Positions 56,877 through 64,000 of a DNA stretch of 64,000 bases are shown in pieces. Source of the stretch: Pseudomonas migulae (lineage in GTDB: Bacteria; Pseudomonadota; Gammaproteobacteria; Pseudomonadales; Pseudomonadaceae); the NCBI RefSeq assembly GCF_024169315.1, contig NZ_JALJWR010000001.1, positions 207,501 through 271,500 on the forward strand, written 5' to 3'. The translations under genes were made by a program, and so were the position numbers. Each line of letters opens with the position of its first letter. The stretch's first letter is position 1. The notes under the pieces are model-generated. The model was not told the DNA's origin. It did not search any database and saw nothing but the letters and a program-made list of their open reading frames with translations.

Positions 56877-58078
56877 GTTCGTCAGCGCTGATGCCCGTGG
56901 AAGAAGCCCTCACCAAACTGCTGGCGATGGCCGAGGAGCACCGGCTGCATGACAGCGAGCCGGTCCTGTTGAATGCGGCTCGTCAACGGGTGCTGGCCAA
57001 TGACCTGATCGCGACCCTTGACCTGCCACCGTGGCCCAATAGCGCCATGGATGGTTATGCGTTGAATGTCCACGACTGGGACGGGCAACCGTTAACCGTG
57101 TCGCAACAGATTTTTGCCGGACGCGCCCCCGACGCTTTGCTGCCGGGAACCTGCGCTCGAATCTTCACCGGTGCGCCGGTGCCGGAGGGCGCCAGTTGCG
57201 TTGAGATGCAAGAGAACGTCGAGGTTCTGGCGAACGGGCAGATACGCTTCAAGCAGCCGTTGACGGCGGGTCAGAATATCCGCCCGCAAGGCCAGGAGAA
57301 CCGCGCGGGGCAGGTTTTAATGCTGGCGGGTACACGGTTGGGACCATTCGAACTGGCGGTGGCCGCGGCTCAAGGGTTGACGCACATCGATGTCGTGCGC
57401 CGGCCACGGGTCGCGCTGCTTTCCACTGGCGATGAACTGGTGGAGCCGGGCATGCCGCTGAATCCCGGCGGCATTTACAACAGCAACCGCACCTTGTTGA
57501 GCCATTGGTTGAGTGCATTGGGTTGCGAGGTCATCGAAGCCGGAATTCTCCCAGACCAGCCCCGGCAGACACGGCTGAAACTCGAACAGCTGCAACACGC
57601 TGCCGATTTGATCCTGACCACCGGCGGCGTGTCCGCAGGGGATGCCGACTGCCTCGGACAAGTCCTGCGTGAGTGCGGCCGGCCGTTGCTCTGGAAGCTG
57701 TCGATCAAGCCGGGCAAGCCGCTGACCGTCGGCCATTTTGGTGCAGTGCCGGTGATCGGTCTGCCAGGCAACCCGACGTCGGCGCTGGTGACGTTCGGGC
57801 TGTTGGCCCGGGCCTATCTGCTGCGGATTCAGAGTGTCGAAGACGTCACGCCATTGAGCTTTCCGGTGAACGCCGGATTCGATTGGCCCAAGGCCGGAAG
57901 CCGCCGGGAATACCTGCGCGTCAAACTGCAAGCGGGGCGGGCGGTGCTTTATCCGAACCAGAGTTCAGGCGTGTTGCTGGGCGCGTCCTGGGCGGATGGC
58001 CTGGCCGAGATTCCCGAGGGTTGCACGCTGAAGGCCGGCGAGCCGGTGCGGTTCATTCCCTTCAGCGAATTGTTCTAG
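56873..58078 (+). CDS. moeA: MoeA, molybdopterin molybdenumtransferase
   Basis: 401 residues. PPWPNSAMDGYALN, RIFTGAPVPEGASCVEMQENV, LLSTGDELVEPG, LILTTGGVSAGDADCL and KPGKPLTVGHFGAVPVIGLPGNPTSALVTF cover the conserved MoeA active-site loops. It inserts molybdate into adenylated molybdopterin. The start is the ATG inside the moaB stop overlap; the longer frame is rejected. Confidence 0.95.
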   Translation: MSSSALMPVEEALTKLLAMAEEHRLHDSEPVLLNAARQRVLANDLIATLDLPPWPNSAMDGYALNVHDWDGQPLTVSQQIFAGRAPDALLPGTCARIFTGAPVPEGASCVEMQENVEVLANGQIRFKQPLTAGQNIRPQGQENRAGQVLMLAGTRLGPFELAVAAAQGLTHIDVVRRPRVALLSTGDELVEPGMPLNPGGIYNSNRTLLSHWLSALGCEVIEAGILPDQPRQTRLKLEQLQHAADLILTTGGVSAGDADCLGQVLRECGRPLLWKLSIKPGKPLTVGHFGAVPVIGLPGNPTSALVTFGLLARAYLLRIQSVEDVTPLSFPVNAGFDWPKAGSRREYLRVKLQAGRAVLYPNQSSGVLLGASWADGLAEIPEGCTLKAGEPVRFIPFSELF

Positions 58079-58127
58079 TCATCTCGCAGGGTGTAGCAGC
58101 AGGCTTTGCCCGCTGTTACCGGGTTGA

Positions 58128-59027
58128 TTAACCCAACACGTAGTCCACCGGTTCCAGTGCCGGAGGCAGCTGCGTCGCCCCCAGTGCCGACAGCACTTCA
58201 CGTTCGATGACGCGCACCAAGGCATCGATGGGCAGGTCATTTTCGTCGCGACCGAACGGGTCTTCCAGCTCATCGCCAATCGCATCCAGACCGAAAAACG
58301 TGTAGCTGACAATGGCCGTGAAAATCGGTGTCAGCCAGCCCAACGGTTCGGCCATGGCAAAGGGCAGCAAGATGCAGAAGAGGTAAATGGTCCGGTGCAG
58401 CAACAGGGTGTAGGGAAACGGCAGTGGCGTCTGTTTGATCCGTTCGCAAATTGCCTGGGCCTGGGTCAGCCGCGTCAAATGGTTGGCCATGATCGTGTAG
58501 CGCCATTCACTGATCGCGCTCGATTCGCTGAGCGCCGAACACTGTTGACCGGCCTGCAGCAAAATTTGCCCGCACAGGTCGGCACCATTATCCCCGGGCA
58601 GCGGGTCGAGCCAGTCGCCACTGGCGGCCAGTTCGTTCTCCAAACGCAGTTTCGCGTTGAGCGCATGGGCGAAGCCGCACAGGTTGCTGAGGATTCTGTG
58701 TCGTTCACTGGAGTCCTTGATGACCTGGGTTTCGCGAATCATCGAACGGATTTCCACAATCACATCGCCCCACGCCTTGCGCGCTTCATACCAGCGGTCA
58801 TAGCAGGCGTTGTTACGAAAGCTCATGAAGATCGACAACGACAGGCCCAGCAAGGTGAACGGTGTTGCGCTGACCTTGGAGAAATAACTGGGGTGCAGGG
58901 TTTCGATCAGCACGATGGCCGAGGCGAGCACGGTCACCATCAGACTGCGCCAGGCAATGCGTTTGGCGATCGAACCCTTGAGTGAAGTCAGGACACCGAT
59001 CAGATTGGGTTTGGGTCTAACGATCAT
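58128..59027 (-). CDS. Bestrophin-family membrane channel
   Basis: 299 residues. RIAWRSLMVTVLASAIVLIETLHP, TPFTLLGLSLSIFMSFRNNACYDRWYEARKAWGDV, and IGDELEDPFGRDENDLPIDAL are bestrophin (UPF0187) signatures. Bacterial homologues form pentameric channels, usually cation- or anion-selective. It starts 5 bp after the moaA stop and is probably co-transcribed with moaA, an odd pairing with no known link to cofactor synthesis. Confidence 0.92.
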   Translation of the reverse strand: MIVRPKPNLIGVLTSLKGSIAKRIAWRSLMVTVLASAIVLIETLHPSYFSKVSATPFTLLGLSLSIFMSFRNNACYDRWYEARKAWGDVIVEIRSMIRETQVIKDSSERHRILSNLCGFAHALNAKLRLENELAASGDWLDPLPGDNGADLCGQILLQAGQQCSALSESSAISEWRYTIMANHLTRLTQAQAICERIKQTPLPFPYTLLLHRTIYLFCILLPFAMAEPLGWLTPIFTAIVSYTFFGLDAIGDELEDPFGRDENDLPIDALVRVIEREVLSALGATQLPPALEPVDYVLG

Positions 59028-59032
59028 GGGTT

Positions 59033-60031
59033 TCAGCCGCCCGTCATGTTCATGAAGCGAACCACCTGGACATCATCGTTCACTTCGAAGTTGTGCCGAT
59101 AAGGCTTGAGCTTCATCGCTTCGATAATAGCGTTCTCCAGGCGCTCGGGCTGGCCGGGATGGCTGCGCAATACCGCCTTGAGGTCGACGGAATGCTCGTT
59201 GCCCAGGCACAGCAGCAGGCGACCTTCCACCGTCAGGCGCACCCGATTGCAGGTGCCGCAGAAGTTGTGACTGTGGGGGGAAATGAACCCCAGGCGAATC
59301 TGCGGCGCCTCGGCCAGGCGCCAGTAGCGTGACGGGCCTTGGGTCGACTCGGCGGAGTCAATCAACGTGTAGCGCTCGGCAATCCGTTCACGGACCTGGG
59401 CGCTGGAATAAAACGATTCCGCGCGGCTGTGCTCATGGATGGTGCCCAAGGGCATTTCTTCGATGAATGAAATGTCGAGCTGGCGGTCGATGGCGAAGCT
59501 CACCAGGTCGTTGATCTCGTGATCGTTGCGACCCTTCATGACCACACAGTTGAGCTTGGTGTTGCGAAACCCGGCTGCGTTGGCGGCGTCGATGCCTTTG
59601 ATGACCTGCGCCAGGTCGCCAGTACGCGTCAGCTCGCGAAAGCGCTGCGGGTCCAGGCAGTCGAGGCTGATATTGAGGCGTTTGACCCCGGCGTCGAACA
59701 ACGGCTGTGCCAGTTTGCTCAACTGCGAACCGTTGGTGGTCATGCACAATTCGCGCAGGCCGGGCAGGGCGGCGATCCGTTGGCAGAGCTGCACCACGCC
59801 CGGACGAATCAGCGGTTCGCCACCGGTCAGGCGAATTTTGCGCGTTCCCAGCGCCACGAAGCTTTCGGCGACTTCGTAGATTTCTTCCAGGGTCAGGATC
59901 CGTTGGCGTGGCAGAAACTGCATGTCTTCAGCCATGCAGTACACGCAACGGAAATCACAACGATCGGTGACAGACATCCGCAGATAGTCCACACGCCGGG
60001 AGAACCCATCGATCAAGACTCGCTCTGACAT
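59033..60031 (-). CDS. moaA: MoaA, GTP 3',8-cyclase
   Basis: 332 residues from [18 protein letters not shown]. The radical-SAM cluster CDFRCVYC is at about 25-32, IRLTGGEPL follows, and the second 4Fe-4S cluster cysteines are in [21 protein letters not shown]. The C-terminal Gly-Gly (MTGG) needed for catalysis is present. It catalyses the first step of Moco synthesis from GTP. An upstream in-frame ATG would add 17 residues not typical of the family. Divergent from the FdhF-like gene across a regulatory region. Confidence 0.96.
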   Translation of the reverse strand: MSERVLIDGFSRRVDYLRMSVTDRCDFRCVYCMAEDMQFLPRQRILTLEEIYEVAESFVALGTRKIRLTGGEPLIRPGVVQLCQRIAALPGLRELCMTTNGSQLSKLAQPLFDAGVKRLNISLDCLDPQRFRELTRTGDLAQVIKGIDAANAAGFRNTKLNCVVMKGRNDHEINDLVSFAIDRQLDISFIEEMPLGTIHEHSRAESFYSSAQVRERIAERYTLIDSAESTQGPSRYWRLAEAPQIRLGFISPHSHNFCGTCNRVRLTVEGRLLLCLGNEHSVDLKAVLRSHPGQPERLENAIIEAMKLKPYRHNFEVNDDVQVVRFMNMTGG

Positions 60032-60127
60032 GACAGCCTCGCTTGGCGATTCGGGTCGCACTTCCAATGGATATTCCGTCATTAACGGAGGTGTGAAGCG
60101 CAGGCTAAGAGCAACTTGATAAGGCGT

Positions 60128-60156
60128 CCAATCACTATTTATGACCGGGTGATCGA
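60128..60156. promoter_or_regulatory. LysR-type dyad between moaA and the FdhF-like gene
   Basis: CCAATCA (60128-60134), 15-bp spacer, TGATCGA (60150-60156). It is flanked by GT before and TGGGCTCTAT after, as at 56175-56212. It lies in a 322-bp divergent region. Confidence 0.65.
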
Positions 60157-60239
60157 TGGGCTCTATGATGAATATATTTAAAGCTGGAAAGTGCGTTTCT
60201 AATAATTCAAGCTATTGAAATATAAGGAGTAAATACCGT

Positions 60240-60282
60240 GATAGATCGTTTCGATAATGCAGTCATTAATAGCGATTAGACA
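60240..60282 (+). promoter_or_regulatory. Second conserved promoter block before the FdhF-like gene
   Basis: GATAGA (60240), TCGATAA (60251) and GATTAGACA (60274-60282) in the same spacing as the moaB block at 56234-56276. Between the two loci the distance from the upstream dyad differs (about 30 versus 84 bp). Confidence 0.6.
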
Positions 60283-60353
60283 ATAATTTATCCCCGTTCA
60301 TATGCTTGCTCCGTACTTTGAAAAGCCTGTGTGCATTGTCACGGAGAAGCATC

Positions 60354-62678
60354 ATGTCTCAAGTCGACCGTTACAAACCTTACAAGGGTGCCGCTGCCGG
60401 TTGGGGGGCGCTGATCGCCGTCACCAAAAACTGGCTCAGCAGTGAGAACGCCCTGAAAAACATCCGCGCCATGCTCAAGACCAACCAGAACGGTGGCTTT
60501 GACTGCCCGGGTTGCGCCTGGGGCGAGTCGCCGGAAAGCGGCATGGTCAAGTTCTGCGAAAACGGCGCCAAGGCGGTTAACTGGGAAGCGACCGGTCGCC
60601 TGGTGAACCCGGCGTTCTTCAACAAATACACGGTGTCGGCGCTGTCCGGGCAAAGCGATTACTGGCTGGAATATCAAGGCCGGCTCACCCATCCGATGCG
60701 CTACGACGCGACGTCGGACCGTTATGTGGAAACCACCTGGGACGACGCATTCGCCCTGATTGCCCGGCACCTCAACGCGCTGGAGTCGCCGGATCAGGCC
60801 GAGTTCTACACCTCGGGTCGCGCCAGTAACGAGGCGGCTTTTCTGTACCAGTTGTTCGTGCGGGCCTACGGCACCAACAACTTCCCGGACTGCTCCAACA
60901 TGTGCCACGAAGCCAGCGCGGTCAGCATGATCGAAAGCCTGGGCGTGGGCAAAGGCACCGTGGTGTTCGATGACCTGGAGCATGCCGATGCGATCTTCGT
61001 CATTGGCCAGAACCCCGGCACCAACCATCCACGGATGCTTGAACCGTTGCGCGAAGCGGTCAAGCGCGGCGCGCAAGTGATTTGCATCAACCCGCTCAAA
61101 GAGCGCGGCCTGGAGCGTTTCCAGCATCCGCAGCACCCGATCGAGATGTTGCTGAACGGCTCCGAACCGACCAATACCGCTTACTTCCGCCCGGCACTCG
61201 GCGGCGACATGGCGGTCATGCGCGGCATGGTCAAATTTCTCTTGAAGTGGGAGCGCGAAGCGCAGGCCAGCGGTGGCGAACCGGTGTTTGACCACGCCTT
61301 CATCGCTGAACATACCTCGGGGCTGGATGCCTACCTGGCCGAAGTCGATGCCACCACGTGGGAACACATCGAAGAACAGTCCGGCATGAACCTGACGGAT
61401 ATCGAGCTCGCCGCGCGCATGTACGCCAAGGCCAAAGCCGTGATCATGTGCTGGGCGATGGGCCTCACCCAGCACACGCACTCGGTGCCGATGCTGCAGG
61501 AAATCATCAACCTGATGCTGCTGCGCGGCAACGTCGGTCGTCCCGGTGCCGGCCTGTCGCCGGTGCGCGGTCACAGTAATGTGCAAGGCGACCGGACCAT
61601 GGGCATCAACGAACTGGCGCCGGTCGAACTGCTGGATGCGCTGGAAAAACGCTTTTCGTTCAGCCCACCTCGTGAGCACGGGCACAACACCGTGATGGCG
61701 ATTTCGGCGATGGAGCAGGGCCGTTCGAAAGTGTTTATCGCCCTGGGCGGCAACTTCGCTCAAGCCACGCCGGACACCCCGCGCACCCATGACGCGCTGC
61801 GCAAGTGCGACCTCACCGTGCACATCGCCACCAAACTGAACCGCAGCCACCTGGTGACCGGGCGGGAAGCGCTGATTCTGCCGTGCCTGGGTCGCACCGA
61901 CATCGACATCCAGGCCGAGGGCCCGCAAGGCGTCACCGTGGAAGACACCTTCAGCATGATCCACATCTCCCATGGCCAGTTGAAACCCAAGTCGGTGCAC
62001 CTGCGTTCGGAGCCGGCGATCATTGCCGGGATCGCCGCCGCCACACTGGGCAAGCATCCGATCGACTGGAACTGGGCCATCGGTGACTACGGCCGCATCC
62101 GCAACATGATTGCCGACACCATTCCGGGCTTCGAAGATTTCAACCAACGGTTGCTGCACCCGGGCGGTTTCCACATGCCGAACAACGCGTCGAATCGTGT
62201 CTGGAAAACCGCGACCGGCAAGGCGCAGTTCACCCCCAGCGTGTTGCCGGAACACCTGATCAGCGAAGGCGTGCGCAACCTGGCGGAGAAACCGGATCTG
62301 ATCCTGCAAACCATGCGCTCCCACGACCAGTACAACACCACGCTGTACGGTCTGGATGATCGCTATCGCGGGGTCTACGGCATGCGCGATGTGGTGTTTG
62401 TGAACGAGCAGGACATTCGCAAACTCGGTTTCGAGCCAGGGCAGAAAGTCGATCTGGTGGCGCTCTGGGACGACGACCGTGAACGTCGGGTCAGCGGCTT
62501 TACCCTGATCGCCTACGACATTCCGCCAGGGCAAGCCGCGGCTTACTACCCGGAAACCAATCCACTGGTGCCGCTGGAAAGCTACGGTGACCGCACGTTC
62601 ACCCCGACCTCCAAGTTCGTTGCCATCCGGCTCGAACAGGCGGGCGCCAGCAACGTGATCATGTCTTCGGTCGCGTAG
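60354..62678 (+). CDS. FdhF/YdeP-family molybdopterin oxidoreductase
   Basis: 774 residues from MSQVDRYKPY, with GGAGAAG upstream. Cysteines in DCPGCAW and FCENG near 50-80 suggest an Fe-S site. The Mo-ligand position is Cys in DCSNMCHEAS, followed by VIGQNPGTNHPRMLEPL, AMGLTQHTHSVPMLQEI, GRPGAGLSPVRGHSNVQGDRTMG, and a C-terminal molybdopterin-binding domain. The family includes formate dehydrogenase-like and YdeP acid-resistance proteins; the substrate is not certain. The neighbouring Moco genes and shared promoter elements suggest coupled expression. Confidence 0.9.
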   Translation: MSQVDRYKPYKGAAAGWGALIAVTKNWLSSENALKNIRAMLKTNQNGGFDCPGCAWGESPESGMVKFCENGAKAVNWEATGRLVNPAFFNKYTVSALSGQSDYWLEYQGRLTHPMRYDATSDRYVETTWDDAFALIARHLNALESPDQAEFYTSGRASNEAAFLYQLFVRAYGTNNFPDCSNMCHEASAVSMIESLGVGKGTVVFDDLEHADAIFVIGQNPGTNHPRMLEPLREAVKRGAQVICINPLKERGLERFQHPQHPIEMLLNGSEPTNTAYFRPALGGDMAVMRGMVKFLLKWEREAQASGGEPVFDHAFIAEHTSGLDAYLAEVDATTWEHIEEQSGMNLTDIELAARMYAKAKAVIMCWAMGLTQHTHSVPMLQEIINLMLLRGNVGRPGAGLSPVRGHSNVQGDRTMGINELAPVELLDALEKRFSFSPPREHGHNTVMAISAMEQGRSKVFIALGGNFAQATPDTPRTHDALRKCDLTVHIATKLNRSHLVTGREALILPCLGRTDIDIQAEGPQGVTVEDTFSMIHISHGQLKPKSVHLRSEPAIIAGIAAATLGKHPIDWNWAIGDYGRIRNMIADTIPGFEDFNQRLLHPGGFHMPNNASNRVWKTATGKAQFTPSVLPEHLISEGVRNLAEKPDLILQTMRSHDQYNTTLYGLDDRYRGVYGMRDVVFVNEQDIRKLGFEPGQKVDLVALWDDDRERRVSGFTLIAYDIPPGQAAAYYPETNPLVPLESYGDRTFTPTSKFVAIRLEQAGASNVIMSSVA

Positions 62679-62808
62679 TTCAAACCGGGGCGGCCCTCCA
62701 CGCCGCTCCTGTTTCACCCTTTCGATTGCAGTTGGCTGCGGGCCTCAAGGCCCGACGGTGGCCCGGCTGTGTGCCGTTTTTAACCCAGCCTCGATGAGGA
62801 TGTTCATC

Positions 62809-64000
62809 ATGTTTAACCTGGAGGCTCTGGACCTGGCGCGAATTCAATTCGCGTTCACGGTTTCGTTCCACATCATCTTTCCCGCCATCACCATTGGCCT
62901 CGCCAGTTTTCTGGCCGTGCTCGAAGGGCTTTGGCTCAAGACCCGCAACGACACCTACCGCGACCTCTACCATTTCTGGTCGAAGATCTTTGCCGTCAAC
63001 TTCGGCATGGGCGTGGTGTCCGGCCTGGTCATGGCGTATGAGTTCGGCACCAACTGGAGTCGCTTTTCCGACTTCGCCGGCAGCATCACCGGCCCGTTGC
63101 TGACCTATGAGGTGCTCACGGCATTCTTCCTTGAGGCGGGTTTCCTCGGGGTCATGCTGTTCGGCTGGAACCGGGTAGGGCGCGGGCTGCACTTTTTTGC
63201 CACGGTGATGGTGGCGATCGGCACGTTGATTTCGACCTTCTGGATTCTCGCGTCCAATAGCTGGATGCAAACGCCGCAGGGCTTCGAGATTGTCGACGGT
63301 CGGGTGATGCCGCTGGACTGGCTGGCCATTGTGTTCAATCCGTCGTTCCCGTTTCGCCTGGCGCACATGGCGATTGCCGCGTTCGTTGCCACGGCGTTTT
63401 TTGTCGGTTCGTCGGCGGCGTGGCATTTGCTGCGCGGCAATGACACCCGGCAGGTGCGCAAAATGCTCTCGATGGCGCTGTGGATGGCGTTGATCGTGGC
63501 GCCGATTCAGGCAGTGGTGGGTGATGCTCACGGCTTGAGCACGCTGGAACATCAACCGGCGAAAATCGCCGCGATTGAAGGGCACTGGGAGAACGCCGAC
63601 AACGGCCCAACGCCGCTGGTGCTGTTCGGCATCCCGGACATGCAGGCCGAAAAAACCCGCTACGCCCTGGAAATCCCTTACCTGGGCAGCCTGATCCTGA
63701 CCCACAGCCTGGACAAACAGATTCCGGCGCTCAAAAGCTTTCCGAAGGAAGACCGACCCAACGCGACGATTATCTTCTGGAGTTTTCGCGTGATGGCAGG
63801 CCTTGGCATGTTGATGATTCTGGCCGGTCTGCTCGGCCTCGCATTACGCCGCAGCGGTGGCCTCTATCGGCATCGCGGCTTCCTGCGCTTTGTGATGTGG
63901 ATGGGACCGAGTGGCCTGATCGCGATGCTCGCCGGCTGGATCACCACCGAAGTGGGCCGTCAGCCCTGGGTGGTGTACGGATTGTTGCGCACGGCCGATG
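62809..64000 (+). CDS. cydA: Cytochrome bd-type ubiquinol oxidase subunit I, CIO type (3' end outside window)
   Basis: Translation from MFNLEALDLARIQFAFTVSFHIIFPAITIGLASFLAVLEG runs to the window edge (397 codons, truncated). Heme-ligand and quinol-site regions (NFGMGVVSGLVMAYEFGTNW, YEVLTAFFLEAGFLGVMLFGWNRVG, WMQTPQGFEIVDGR, GDAHGLSTLEHQPAK, IGTEVGRQPW-like ITTEVGRQPWVVYGLLRTAD) are present. The Q loop is short, as in the cyanide-insensitive oxidase CioA of Pseudomonas. GAGGA lies 8 nt upstream of the chosen ATG; an in-frame ATG three codons earlier is less well placed. Confidence 0.93.
   Translation, partial: MFNLEALDLARIQFAFTVSFHIIFPAITIGLASFLAVLEGLWLKTRNDTYRDLYHFWSKIFAVNFGMGVVSGLVMAYEFGTNWSRFSDFAGSITGPLLTYEVLTAFFLEAGFLGVMLFGWNRVGRGLHFFATVMVAIGTLISTFWILASNSWMQTPQGFEIVDGRVMPLDWLAIVFNPSFPFRLAHMAIAAFVATAFFVGSSAAWHLLRGNDTRQVRKMLSMALWMALIVAPIQAVVGDAHGLSTLEHQPAKIAAIEGHWENADNGPTPLVLFGIPDMQAEKTRYALEIPYLGSLILTHSLDKQIPALKSFPKEDRPNATIIFWSFRVMAGLGMLMILAGLLGLALRRSGGLYRHRGFLRFVMWMGPSGLIAMLAGWITTEVGRQPWVVYGLLRTAD

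Noticed and set aside
60032..60353. Molybdenum-cofactor riboswitch before moaA
   Set aside because: The long leader has no visible Moco-riboswitch pattern, and the conserved blocks are better explained as protein-binding sites shared with moaB.
60339..62717. 792-residue frame antisense to the FdhF-like gene
   Set aside because: His/Gln/Arg-rich translation typical of the complement of a G/C-rich gene; the sense strand is a complete known enzyme family.
62739..62754. CGGGCCT-CA-AGGCCCG hairpin before the cytochrome bd gene as a terminator
   Set aside because: The loop is only 2 nt and no T-run follows; it may be a structural repeat but not a clear terminator.
62679..62808. An ANR/FNR box (TTGAT-N4-ATCAA) expected for an oxygen-regulated oxidase
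   Set aside because: None was found in the upstream region by eye.

Overview
The window is a piece of a Pseudomonas chromosome, most likely from the P. fluorescens group. The 23S and 5S rRNA sequences, an OprD-family porin, a CIO-type cytochrome bd subunit, an aconitate-isomerase-like exported protein, many LysR/AraC regulators and the high-GC third-codon bias all fit. No tRNA gene, CRISPR array, insertion sequence or integrase is visible.

Layout. 1-2150: the 3' part of a 23S rRNA gene, a 5S gene and the rRNA operon terminator. 2.4-6.5 kb: an exported EF-hand protein with four EGKCG motifs, an arsC-arsH pair with an inverted repeat upstream but no arsR, and a TonB-dependent receptor. 6.5-11.6 kb: housekeeping and small enzymes, including TrmK, a threonine-dehydratase-like PLP enzyme, a DHCW cupin and a 2OG-Fe(II) oxygenase. 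11.9-14.9 kb: a tricarboxylate-type MFS transporter, a probable periplasmic aconitate isomerase and a LysR regulator.

15.2-28.7 kb is a catabolic accessory region. An OprD porin and a small chemoreceptor face an AraC/XylS regulator, followed by an aromatic-acid MFS transporter and an amidase. Both flanking promoters carry paired 15-bp sites spaced 21 bp apart, as in the XylS-regulated Pm promoter. Porin, chemoreceptor, transporter and amidase therefore probably form one regulon induced by an aromatic acid. Next comes a nitroreductase / HD-domain / metallo-beta-lactamase-fold operon with its LysR, and a cupin-AhpD pair with a divergent LysR.

29-47 kb holds small redox modules, each with a regulator: HxlR-SDR-F420-reductase-like; ArsR-quinone oxidoreductase-ABM monooxygenase with two copies of a 20-bp palindromic operator; LysR-aldehyde dehydrogenase; a Cif-like exported alpha/beta hydrolase facing a GlxA-type regulator; the hexuronate transporter ExuT; a CHASE4-PAS-GGDEF-EAL protein; and RidA-LysR. 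47.5-52.3 kb holds the most unusual pair: a single-chain adenylation / carrier / acyltransferase-3 membrane protein, and a convergent, A/T-rich LtaS-like membrane sulfatase-fold transferase.

53.4-64 kb is a molybdenum-cofactor and formate-dehydrogenase-like locus: moaCD, a LysR regulator, moaB-moeA, moaA with a bestrophin, an FdhF/YdeP-family molybdoenzyme and the start of cioA/cydA. Three copies of a CCAATCA-N15-TGATTGG-type dyad lie before moaCD, between the LysR and moaB, and between moaA and the molybdoenzyme. This suggests that one LysR protein couples cofactor synthesis to the enzyme that uses it. All assignments come from reading the sequence and from remembered family features; no database search was run.
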